Of a stretch of 64,000 bases of DNA, positions 54,921 to 64,000 are shown one piece after another. How positions within the stretch are numbered: the stretch's first letter is position 1; each line of letters starts with the position of its first letter. Where the stretch lies: assembly GCA_028564925.1 (NCBI GenBank), contig CM053029.1, forward strand, positions 609,063,486 to 609,127,485, in the 5' to 3' direction. The DNA comes from Lithobates sylvaticus. Lineage: Eukaryota; Chordata; Amphibia; Anura; Ranidae. Below the pieces are notes generated by a model, which was given only the letters and a program-made list of their open reading frames with translations, was not told the DNA's origin and did not search any database. A program made the position numbers and the translations under genes.

Positions 54921-56220
54921 TCCACTTCAGTACCGGACACTCCCCTCCCCCTCCTGCCCAGGACGATGTTCAGCTCTCAGCGCTGTCACACTTTGAACGA
55001 CAATTACTCGGTCATACAACACTGTACACATAGGATATTCTTATCCCTTTTTTTCACACAAATAGAACTTTCTTTTCCTGGTATTTTATCTTGAAAAAAG
55101 TGTTTTTCTTTGTTTCTGATATAAAAGTTTGTAAAGTAATTTCTCTCCTTTCCTGATTGGAGCTGATATGTGGCACTGATGGGCACTGACAGGTGGCATT
55201 GATATGCACTGATATTCAGCACTGATGGGCACTGATATGCAACACTGATGGGCAATAGGTGGCACTGATGGGCACAGATATTTGGCACTGATGGACATTG
55301 ATAGGTGGCATTGATGGGCACTGATATGCATCACTGATAGGAGGCACTGATGGGCATTGATATGTGGCACTAATGGGCATTGATAGGTGGCACTGATATT
55401 TGGCACTGATAGGTGGCACTGATGGGCACTGATATGCATCACTGATGGACACTGATAGGAGGCACTGATGGGCATTGATAGGTGGCACTGATGGGGACTG
55501 ATAGGTGGGCACTGATAGGTGGCATTGATATGTGGCACTGATGGGCACTGATATGCATCACTGATGGACACTGATAGGAGGCACTGATGGGCATTGATAG
55601 GCGGCACTGATATTTGGCACTGATGGGCACTGATAGGTGGCATTGATATGTGGCACTGATGGGCACTGATATGCAGCACTGATGGACACTGATAGGAGGC
55701 ACTGATGGGCACTGATATGTGGCACTAATGGGCATTGATAGGTGGCACTGATGGTCACTGATATTTGGCACTGAAGGGCATTGATATGTGGCACTGATGG
55801 GCACTGATATGTGGCACTGATGGGCACTGACAGGTGGCACTGATGGGCACTGAAATTTGGCACTGATGGACACTGATAGGTGGCACTGATGGACACTGAT
55901 AGGTGGCACTGATGGGCACTAATAGGTGGCAGTGATGGGCACTGATATTTGGCACTGGACACTGATAGGTGGCACTGATATTTGGCACTGATAGGTGGCA
56001 TGGATATGTTTGCACTGATGGGCACTGATAAAAGGCACTGATGGACACTGATAGGAGGCACAGGTGGGCACTGATAAGAGGCACTGATGGGCACTGATAG
56101 GAGGCACAGGTGGGCACTGATAAGAGGCACTGATGGGCACTGATAGGAGGCACAGGTGGGCACTGATAGGAGGCACAGGTGGGCACTGATAGGAGGCACT
56201 GATACTTTTGTACACTTCAA
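54921..56220. mobile_element. Second-family element with minisatellite 6
   Basis: CCACTTCAGTACCGGACAC then GACAATTACTCGGTCATA and AATAGAACTTTCTTTTCCTG. From 55155 to 56208 come about 50 units of GGGCACTGATAGGTGGCACT-type repeats. It starts about 70 bp beyond the promoter's CCAAT box. Confidence 0.8.
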
Positions 56221-56488
56221 ATAAAGTTTTTAGAAAAAAAAAAGGGATCTGTGTGAGATGCTTTAGGTGGCAGTGCGCCCCCCCCCCCTACCGCAGTCGG
56301 TAACGGACATCTGCCCGGAGAGGTGAAGTGCGCTGGCAGTTGTTCATTCAATGGCCCTGGAATGATTGTCTCTCAGTACGTAATTCATGGCGGTTTTTAT
56401 GTTCGTGCATCTGACACTTTCTTATTTCGGTGCCCCCGACGCGTTTACGTTTGTGTGTGCGTGTACCTGGGGGTGGGGCATGGGTGCT
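56221..56488. other. Nothing recognised
   Basis: A C run at 56279-56289 and otherwise unremarkable sequence. Confidence 0.4.
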
Positions 56489-56989
56489 TTAACCACTTCC
56501 TGCACCACACGGCTACATACCCGTTCGTCGCTGCCTGCTTCCGGGTTCGCATGCGCATGATTGTACACAGTGGGAGCCTGTCAGCAAATCCCGGCCAATG
56601 ATTCACAGCCAATCACAGTCCAGATCACAGGGCTCGCTACAGAGGGAACAATCTCTTTGTTTCTTCTCCCTGCAAGGCAGAGAGAACAAACAAATTAATT
56701 TGTAGTAAAAATCAGTAGACATTACACATTGTTAGGCACACAGGTAACCCCCTTGAGTGCCCTGAGATGTTAACCCCTTCCCAGCCAGTGTCATTGGTAC
56801 AGTGACAGTGCATAGTATTAGCGCTGATCACTGTATTAGTGTCACTTGTGATGTCAGGGGCAGTCAGTCAGTTCCCCCCAGCGCCAGTCAGTGTCAGATT
56901 GCCCGCCGCACTGATCACAGTCCCACTATAAATCGCTCATCACCACCATTACTAGTATACACCATAACTTTAATGCAAACCAATCAATA

Positions 56990-58589
56990 CACAGTGCCTT
57001 GAAAAAGTATTCATACCCCTTGAAATTTCCCACATTTTGTCATGGTACAACCAAAAACATAAATGTATTTTATTGGGATTTTATGTGATGGACCGACACA
57101 AAGTGACACTTAATTGTAAAGTGGAAGGAAAATGATAAATTATACAAATAAATATGTGAAAAGTGTGTGTGGGGGGGGGGCATTTGTATTCAGCCCCTTT
57201 ACTCTGATACCCCTAACTAAGATCTAGAGGAACCAATTGCCTTCAGAAGTCACCTAATTAGTAAATAGAGTCCACCTGTGTGTCATTTAATCTCAGTATA
57301 AATACAGCTGTTCTGTGAAGCCCTCAGAGGTTTGTTAGAGAACTTTAGTGAACAAACAGCATCATGAAGGCCAAGGAACACACCAGACAGGTCAGGGATA
57401 AGGTTGTGGAGAAGTATAAAGCAGGGTTAGGTTATATAAAAATCTCCCAAGCTTTGACCATCTCACGGAGCTCTGTTCAATCCAGCATCGGAAAATGGAA
57501 AGAGTATGGCACAACTGCAAACCTACCAAGACATGGCCGTCCACCTAAACTGACCGGGCCGGGCAAGGAGAGCATTCATCAGAGAAGAGCCAAGAGGTCC
57601 ATGGTAACTCTGGAGGAGCTGCAGAGATCCACAGCTCAGGGGGGAGAGTCTGTCCACAGGACAACTATTAGTCGTGTTCTCCACAAATCTGCCCTTTATG
57701 GAAGAGTGACAAGAAGAAAGACATTGGAGAAAGAAAGTCATAAGGAGTCCTGTTTGTAGTTTGTGAGAAGCCATGTGGGGGAGGGGAGCAAACATGTGGA
57801 AGAAGGTGATCTGCTCACATGAGTCCAAAATTCAACTTTTTGGCCTAAAAGTAAAATGCTATGTGGGGGGAAAACTAACACTGCCCATCACCCTGAACAC
57901 ACCATCCCCACCGTGAAACATGGCGGTGGCAGCATCATGTGGTGGGGATGGTTTTCTTCAGCAGGGACAGGGAAGCTGGTCAGAGTTGATGGGAAGATGG
58001 ATGGAGACAAATACAGGACAATCTTAGAAGAAAACCTGTTAGAGTCTGCAAAAGACTTGAGACCGGGGGGGGGGGGGGAGGGTCACCTTCCAGCAGGACA
58101 ACGATCCGAAACATACAGCCAGAGCTACAATGGAATGGTTTAGATCAAAGCATATTCATGTGTTAGAATGGCCCAGTCACAGTCCAGACCTAAATCACAT
58201 TGAGAATCTGCGGCAAGACTTGAAAATTGCTGTTCAGACGCTCTCCATCCAATCTGACAGAGCTTGAGATATTTTACAAAGAAGAAGAATGGGCAGAAAT
58301 GTCCTTTCTAGATGTGCAAAGCTGGTAGAGACATCCCCAAAAAGACTTGTAGAGAAAGGGGGTTCTACAAAGTATTGACTCCGGGGGGCGCCATACAAAT
58401 GCCCCCCCCCCCACTTTTCACATATTTATTTGTATCATTTATCATTTTCTTTCCACTTCACAATTATGGGCCACATGTGTTGGTCCATCACATAAAATCC
58501 CAATAAAATTCATTTATGTTTTTGGTTGTAACATGAGAAAATGTGGAACATTTCAAGGGAAGGGGTGTGAATACTTTTTCAAGGCACTG
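56990..58589 (+). mobile_element. Tc1-like transposon, decayed
   Basis: Inverted ends CAGTGCCTTGAAAAAGTATT and complement, with TA at 56988-56989 and 58590-58591; the left tip has two extra bases. The second inner inverted block (GACCGACACAAAGTG) is partly lost on the right. Total about 1.6 kb, the usual Tc1 size. G/C runs at about 57171, 58066 and 58398 break it further. Non-functional. Confidence 0.9.
57364..58377 (+). pseudogene. Tc1-like transposase, frameshifted
   Basis: 57364-57759 starts MKAKEHTRQVRDKVVEKYKA (first HTH), GRPPKL hook, second HTH to ALYGRVTRRK. After a frame change, 57797-57856 reads MWKKVICSHESKIQLFG: the first catalytic Asp of the DDE triad (SDE) is His here. 57856 onward in another frame has NTAHHPEHTIPTVKHGGGSI. 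A third frame after the G run at 58066 has [20 protein letters not shown] (second Asp) and [10 protein letters not shown] (Glu of the DD34E triad), ending STKY. At least two frameshifts, internal stops and a lost active-site residue. Confidence 0.9.
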
Positions 58590-58631
58590 TACACGGATTG
58601 GGATAAAACTGTCTGGAGGTCAAGTGGTTAA

Positions 58632-59637
58632 AAAAGAATTCCAGGAAAAAAAAAAAAGATGTCCCCATACAGGGAGGCTGTGCTGACCCTGCAGGGGTTA
58701 ACTGCTTGTTTTTGTCTAGAGGTGAAAAGAACGGAGATATACTTACCTAATCCACCAATCCTCCGAGCGCAAGACCTGCCACTCCTGTCCCCCCCCGCTA
58801 GGTTTGCCACCTTATCGGGATTCACCCGGACAGTTCGGGTTTGCAATCATGCGTCCGGGTTTCAGGCTGTCTAAGACCCGGACACATTATTCAGACTGGA
58901 CTAAGCCCCCCCTTTCCGGGCCTCCAAGTGAGTACACTAAGGTAAATCCGGGTTCTCAGAGCACCCCTTACATCAGAGTCCTCTTTGTACACCAGAGTAT
59001 CCCTTATGTTAGAGGCCCCAGAGTTCTCCCTTACATCAGAATCTGCACAGTCCCCCCTTACAGTGAAAGGGAACGCTGCAAGTTCAGATGTAAAGGGGGA
59101 ACTCTGTGGACTCTGATGTAAAGGGGGACTCTTGTGATTAACTTCATATGATTAGAAATGCTATTTAATAGCAACATCTATACATAGTTTATATATGCAT
59201 ACTATGAAAATAAATTGATGTGCAACGCTGAAGTTTTTGGGTTTGACTTGAAAAAAGGTGGCAGCCCCCCCCCCCCTGCACATTAGCAGTCTTGTGCATG
59301 GACTCTTCTTGGCGTCATGACACCCATAGACTGGCTCTGGAGGTGAGGACAGCAGGAACAGTCTACTGCTGGATGCGCGGGGGGGGGGGGGGGGGTGAGC
59401 CCAGTTTTCCAGGGGATTAAAGGTTTTGGTTTTGCGCGCTCCTGGACAGGACGAGCAGTTAGCCCATGCAGTGCTGGTACAGCTCCACTGAATGGGAAAA
59501 TAAGAATATTATTTTCCCGTATTTTCCCGCTTTAAAGTGGTTGTGAGCCCTTACATATACCCAGTGAGGTGATTGTCCTCGGGTGATACACAGAAATGAT
59601 AAACAAATCCTCCAACATAAGTCGTACCTATTTATCT
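58632..59637. other. Unclassified; degenerate 29-bp satellite trace
   Basis: 58660-58930 is a MITE-like fragment (GCAGGGGTTAACTGCTTG, splice-donor consensus on minus at 58741). 58955-59120 has CCCCTTACATCAGAGTCC, CCCTTATGTTAGAGGCCCC and similar degraded units of the 27.6/60-kb satellite. A G run lies near 59380-59395. Confidence 0.5.
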
Positions 59638-59672
59638 GCATGAATGAATGAATGAATGAATGAATGAATGAT
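59638..59672. repeat. (TGAA)n microsatellite
   Basis: Eight GAAT/ATGA tetranucleotide repeats. Confidence 0.9.
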
Positions 59673-59883
59673 TTGTATAGCGCTGCAACTGCGAACTGAA
59701 TCGCCTCGAGGCAGTCTTCTCTTCTCTGCATATGTTCAAAGTTTTTTTTTTAAAGCTTGTGTGGGAGTTCAGAAAAAATGGGGCGGAGAGCTGAAGTTAA
59801 ACTCTGTAGAGCTCAGTGAAGAAAGCTCCAACAGCTGATTTATAGGATGGACCCCCCCCCGCCCTTCCACACAGAAACAGAGC

Positions 59884-60845
59884 TGAGGCCAGGGGCGTTG
59901 CTAGGTCTACAAAAGATCTGGGGCCAGAGCCTAGAGGAGTGTAGTAAAGAAAGTCAAAAGCTTGAGTGGGCATACACATGTATATACAGTAATATACGCG
60001 AGTGTGTATGTGTGTGTATATATCTCCAGAGAGCCTCTCTGGGGACCCCACTTACATCAGGGTCCCCAGAGAGCCTCCACTTACATCAGGGTCCTCAGAA
60101 AGCCCCCCACTTACATCAGGGTCCTCAGAAAGCCCCCCACTTACATCAGGGTCCCCAGAGAGCCCCCCCTTACATCAGGGTCCCCAGAGAGCCTTCCCCT
60201 TACATCAGGGTCCCCAGAGAGCCCCCCACTTACATCAGGGTCCCCAGAGAGCCTCCCACTTACATCATGGTCCCCAGAGAGCCTTCCCCTTACATTGGGG
60301 TCCTCAGAAAGCCCCCCACTTACATCAGGGTCCCCAGAGAGCCCCCCCTTACATCAGGGTCCCCAGAGAGCCCCCCCCTTACATCAGGGTCCCCAGAGAG
60401 CCCCCCACTTACATCAGGGTCCCCAGAGAGCCCCCCACTTACATCAGGGTCCCAGAGAGCCTCCCACTTACATCATGGTCCCCAGAGAGCCTTCCCCTTA
60501 CATTGGGGTCCTCAGAAAGCCCCCCACTTACATCAGGGTCCCCAGAGAGCCCCCCCTTACATCAGGGTCCCCAGAGAGCCCCCCCTTACATCAGGGTCCC
60601 CAGAGAGCCCCCCACTTACATCAGGGTCCCAGAGAGCCTCCCCTTACATCAGGGTCCCCAGAGAGCCCCCCCCTTACATCAGGGTCCCCAGAGAGCCCCC
60701 CACTTACATCAGGGTCCCCAGAGAGCCCCCCACTTACATCAGGGTCCCCAGAGAGCCCCCTTTTACATCAGGGTCCCCAGTGATCCCCCCTTACATCAGG
60801 GTCCCCAGTGATCCCCCCCTTACATCCACTGCCTGTTTCCCTCAG
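59884..60845. repeat. 29-bp satellite, locus 2, in hAT-like flank
   Basis: CCAGGGGCGTTGCTAGGTCT at 59890 resembles a hAT MITE start. 60022-60830 then has about 28 units of CCCCAGAGAGCC and TTACATCAGGGTC, the same satellite as at 27581. A block of roughly 175 bp appears twice inside (around 60200-60375 and 60430-60605; the variant TTACATTGGGGTCCTCAGAA occurs in both), a sign of block duplication. Open frames are artefacts. Confidence 0.93.
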
Positions 60846-61240
60846 TTGGAATGGCGGCGCCTCCACGTGAAGACGGGGGACGAATCGGCAGGCTCATTGG
60901 ACGGGTAAGTGTCCTTAGAAGGGGGACGTCGCTCCACTCCCCCGCCTCCCGCAGCTCTCTCAGTCTCTCCTATCCCACTGGGAGACCCAAGCATCCAGCC
61001 GGCGCAACCGACGGGATCAGCTTTGATCGGCGGTTCATCTGGGTAAAGCTGACATCCCTGTTGGTTTACCCAGATGGCAATGGCACCATTTAAAAAAAAT
61101 CGAAAGTATTAAAAAAAAACGATCTCAGTGTTTTGAATGTTTTTAAGTGCAGAGGAGGGATTTGGGGGGTCACTGCCTATTACTGTCACATGGGATGTTT
61201 ACATTTCTTCTGACAGCAATAAAAGTGATAGATAATTTTT
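60846..61240. other. Post-satellite DNA with exon-like segment
   Basis: CTGTTTCCCTCAG (to 60845) and ACGGGTAAGT (GT at 60905) bracket a 59-nt open segment, MAAPPREDGGRIGRLIG in frame from 60851. No family is recognised. 61010-61080 carries TCATCTGGGTAAAGCTG and its near inverse. Probably repeat-borne. Confidence 0.3.
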
Positions 61241-62130
61241 TTAAAGCAACAGTGTTTCTGTTATAAAAATGTTATAAGAAATGTTTCTCCTTCACTGATA
61301 GGCACTGATGGGAGGCAATTATAGGCACTGATAGGCGGCACTGATAAGGAGGCATTGATGGGCACTGACAGGCATCACTGATTGGTAGTGATAGGCTCCA
61401 TTGATGGGCACTAATGAGGCGGCACTGGTGAGGTGGCACTGATGGGGTGGCACTGATGAGGTGGCACTAACATGCAGCACTGATGGGCCCTGATTGGTGG
61501 CAAGGATAGGTGGCAATTATAGGCACTGATAGGTGGCACTGATGGGCACTACTAGGCAGCAATGATTGGTAGTGATAGGCGGCAATTATAGGCACTGATA
61601 GGAGGCACTGATAGGTCGCACTGATTGGAACTGACAGGCATCACTGATTGGTAGTGATAGGCTCCATTGATGGGCACTAATGAGGCGCCACTGATGAGGT
61701 GGCCCTGATGAGGCGGCACTGATGGGGTGGCACTGATGAGGTGGCACTAATATGCAGCACTGATGGGCCCTGATTGGCGGCAAGGATAGGTGGCAATTAT
61801 AGGCACTGATAGGTGGCACTGATGGGCACTACTAGGCAGCACTGATAGGCACTGATAGGTGGCACTGATGGGTACTGACAGGCATTACTGATTGGTAGTG
61901 ATCAGGTGGCACTGATGAGGTGGCACTAATATGCAGCACTGATGGGCCCTGATAGGCGGCATGGATAGGCAGCACTTTTTGACACAGATAGGCGGCAATG
62001 ATGAAACTGCATTGATCAGTGGCACTGATGAGGAGTTATTGATAGGCACTGATTGGCAGCACTGATGGTTGGTCACTGTTAGGGCTGCACTGGTGATCAG
62101 TGCCCTGATTGCATTGATATTCATTAACCA
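61241..62130. repeat. GGCACTGAT minisatellite, locus 7
   Basis: 61285-62125: irregular units of GGCACTGATAGGTGGCA, ATTGATGGGCACTAATGAGG and GGTAGTGATAGGC. A block of about 300 bp is repeated (near 61370-61560 and 61640-61830). Preceded by TTATAAAAATGTTATAAG-like text of the second TTAA family. Confidence 0.85.
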
Positions 62131-63221
62131 GGTTCTCGCAAATCGCTGTCATTGTATGTCAGTACTTTGACGCTAAAAATACCGTTGTTATGGCAGCAGC
62201 TAGCTACCTTAAGCCCGGTATTTTCAGAAATGGCGGGGGGTCCTCTTTGGGATAAAAGTAGTCTCTGCAGCGGATTTGCCGCAAGATCACTTTTATCAGG
62301 CGCGCTCCGGTCGTCTCCGCTTTTACCGGAGCCGTCGGTAGCGGCGGAGACGATCGCGTCCTCTCTCCTGACAGGCCTGGATGTCGAGTGAGGGGAAGAT
62401 GCCCCACCCCCCCACTCGGCTCCATACTATTGGATGATGGAAGCGATGTCAAACGTCACTTCCGCCCAATGGTCTTAAAGGAGAAATTATTATCATTTTT
62501 TTTATTACATTTTAGTGTAAATATGAGATGTGACGTCTTTTTGACCCCAGATCTCATATTTAAGAGGACCTGTCATGCTATTTTTTCTATTACAAGGGAT
62601 GTTTACATTCCTTGTAATAGGAATAAAAGTAATAAAAAAATTTTTTTTTCGAAAAGAACAGTGTAAAAATAAAAAAGTAAAATAAATAAGAAAAACAATT
62701 TTTTTTAAGCGCCCCGTCCCTCTGAGCTCATGTGCAGAAGCGAACGCATACGTGAGTAGCACCCGCATATGAAAACGGTGTTCAAACCATGTGAGGTATC
62801 GCCGCGATCGGTAGAGCGAGAGCAATAATTCTAGCCCCAGACCTCAAAACATGCAATCTGTAAAAATGTTTAAAAATTTGCTTATGGGGATTTTTTAAGG
62901 GTAAAAGTTTGCCACCATTCCACGAGCGGGCGCAATTTTGAAGCGTGACATGTTGGGTATTAATTTACCTGGCGTAACATTATCTTTCATAATATAAAAA
63001 AAAATTGGGCAAACTTTACTGCTTTTCAATTCAAAAAAGTGTATTTTTTCCTTAAATTGTGCTTGTAAGACCGCTGCACAAATACGGTGTGACAGGAACT
63101 ATTGCAACAACTGCCATTTTATTCTCTAGAGTCCGAAAAAAAAAATGTTGTAAGTAATTTTCTAGCAAAAAAAAAAATGTTTTTAACTTGTAAACAACAC
63201 ATCTAAAAAAGAGGCCCGGCC
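62131..63221. other. Mixed repeat fragments
   Basis: 62520-62640 has an inverted pair (AAATATGAGATGTGACGTC / CAGATCTCATATTTAAG, and ACATTCCTTGTAATAGGAA). 62700-62840 matches 50020-50165 inverted. 62930-63200 is the GAAGCGTGACATGTTGGGTA / GCTAGAAAA family that hosts TTAA MITE copy 4. Confidence 0.5.
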
Positions 63222-63634
63222 CTTAAAGAGGAAGTAAAGCCTCCTCAAAAAAAAAAAAAAAACGGAACCTGCAAGGCAAAGGCATAATGAGCTAGTATGC
63301 ATAGCATACTAGCTCATTATGAATGACTTACCTGAGAACGAAGCCCCCGAAGCGGTCCTCATCCACGACCTTCTCCGGCGCCATCAATCCTGGAGTGACT
63401 TCCGGGGTCACGCCGCTCCAGCGCCGCTCCAGCGCTGTCATTCGCTGGAGCGGCGATGACGTCACTCCCGCGCATGCGCACGAGAGCGGCATATCGCCGT
63501 GATCTCGGCATGCGCAGTGCCTCTTTTTTTTCTAAATATCTCCTAAACCATGTAGGTTTAGGAGATATTTATTGGCCTTAATCTAGGCTCACCTGTAGGC
63601 CAAAGTGGTTTGTAAGGGTTTACAACCACTTTAA
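63222..63634. mobile_element. MITE (TTAAAGAGGAAGTAAAGCC) with two hairpins
   Basis: The start TTAAAGAGGAAGTAAAGCC is inverted and diverged at the right end GGGTTTACAACCACTTTAA. A perfect 18-bp-arm hairpin (63283-63300 with 63304-63321, CATAATGAGCTAGTATGC) and a perfect 16-bp-arm hairpin (63534-63549 with 63555-63570, AAATATCTCCTAAACC) are present. Splice-donor consensus on minus at 63326-63334. Confidence 0.72.
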
Positions 63635-63640
63635 GTGGTT

Positions 63641-63970
63641 AAAGTTCAAAGTTGGCACTGATGATGAGGCACTGATATGTAGAATTCATGGGCACCAATA
63701 GGCGGAACTGATATGCAGCACTGATGGGCACTGATAGGCGGGACTGATGGGCACTGATAGGCGGGACTGATGGGCACTGACAGGCGGCACTGATGGGCAC
63801 TGACAGGTGGCTGTGATGGGCACTGACAGGTGGCTGTGATTGGCACTGATAGGTGGTACTGATTGGCGATAGGTGGCACTGATGGGCAGGTACTGATTAG
63901 TTACTGACAGGTGTTACTGATGGGCACTGTGGTGGGTACTGATTGGCACTTTATTGGGCACTGGCAGCAG
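63641..63970. repeat. GGCACTGAT minisatellite, locus 8
   Basis: About 14 units of GGGCACTGATAGGCGG / GACTGATGGGCACTGAC type, running toward the window edge. Confidence 0.85.
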
Positions 63971-63977
63971 GTTATGT

Positions 63978-64000
63978 ACAGTGGTGTAGTGGTTAGCACT
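63978..64000 (+). mobile_element. SINE head, cut by window end
   Basis: The last 22 bases, beginning CAGTGGTGTAGTGGTTAGC, are identical to the head (A-box region) of the SINE at 4886-5251, here on the plus strand. Only the first bases are in view. Confidence 0.7.

Larger units (their letters stand above)
56489..58631. mobile_element. TTAA element (TTAACCACTTCCTGC) split by Tc1-like
   Basis: TTAACCACTTCCTGCACC at 56489 and the inverse GGAGGTCAAGTGGTTAA at 58615-58631. Removing the Tc1-like insert rejoins AAACCAATCAA with TACACGGATTGGG, text common to this family. A third subtype of TTAA element in the window. Confidence 0.75.

Noticed and set aside
1-64000. Retroviral, LTR or other capsid-bearing elements
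   Set aside because: No gag, pol, env or capsid-like frame and no paired LTR-like direct repeats were recognised in the window.

Overview
This is vertebrate nuclear DNA, most likely from a ranoid frog. Two things point there. The single recognisable host gene, MTHFS (5-formyltetrahydrofolate cyclo-ligase), has a vertebrate sequence and three-exon structure. Nearly everything else is DNA-transposon debris of the kind I associate with ranid genomes: TTAA-flanked elements beginning TTAACCACTTC, TA-flanked CCGTATATACTCGAGTATA elements, Tc1-like elements, and minisatellites built on GGCACTGAT. The species is inference from memory of such repeats; no database was searched.

MTHFS lies on the minus strand. 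Exon 1 is 54605-54715, exon 2 is 44583-44844 and exon 3 is 33169-33410. Splice sites and phases agree and the three exons give an intact 204-residue protein. A GC-rich promoter with GC boxes, two CACGTG E-boxes and an inverted CCAAT lies just above 54718. A poly(A) signal lies 39 nt past the stop codon. The introns (about 9.8 and 11.2 kb) are filled with repeats. I recognise no other host gene.

Layout: 1-3041 is a 46-bp satellite with a 460-bp higher-order period. 3.5-7.1 kb holds nested MITEs and a tRNA-derived SINE. 8.3-8.7 kb is a 29-bp satellite with a KpnI site per unit. 9.8-16.5 kb holds hAT-like, TTAA-type and TWA-type MITEs inserted in one another. 17.1-18.4 kb is a large palindrome with a MITE in one arm only. 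19.4-24.9 kb is a foldback-type element whose interior is about 145 copies of a 36-bp unit. 27.4-29.6 kb is an element filled by a second 29-bp satellite, which recurs at 60.0-60.8 kb. 30.0-33.0 kb is a composite hAT element with a 7/8-matching 8-bp duplication. A similar composite (33.6 to about 37.3 kb) lies on the other side of MTHFS exon 3, so that exon sits on a non-repetitive island of about 600 bp.

Farther right, 42.9-44.5 kb is a 1.6-kb palindromic element ending about 70 bp from exon 2. 45.1-48.7 kb carries 32-bp and 103-bp tandem arrays in intron 1. 56.5-58.6 kb is a TTAA element interrupted by a decayed Tc1-like transposon. The window ends in the first bases of a second copy of the SINE.

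The long open reading frames in the satellites are by-products of units that lack stop codons, not genes. I found no convincing new biological system. The most informative things are the nested insertions that preserve empty sites or exact target duplications, satellites growing inside mobile elements, and the exon 3 repeat sandwich.
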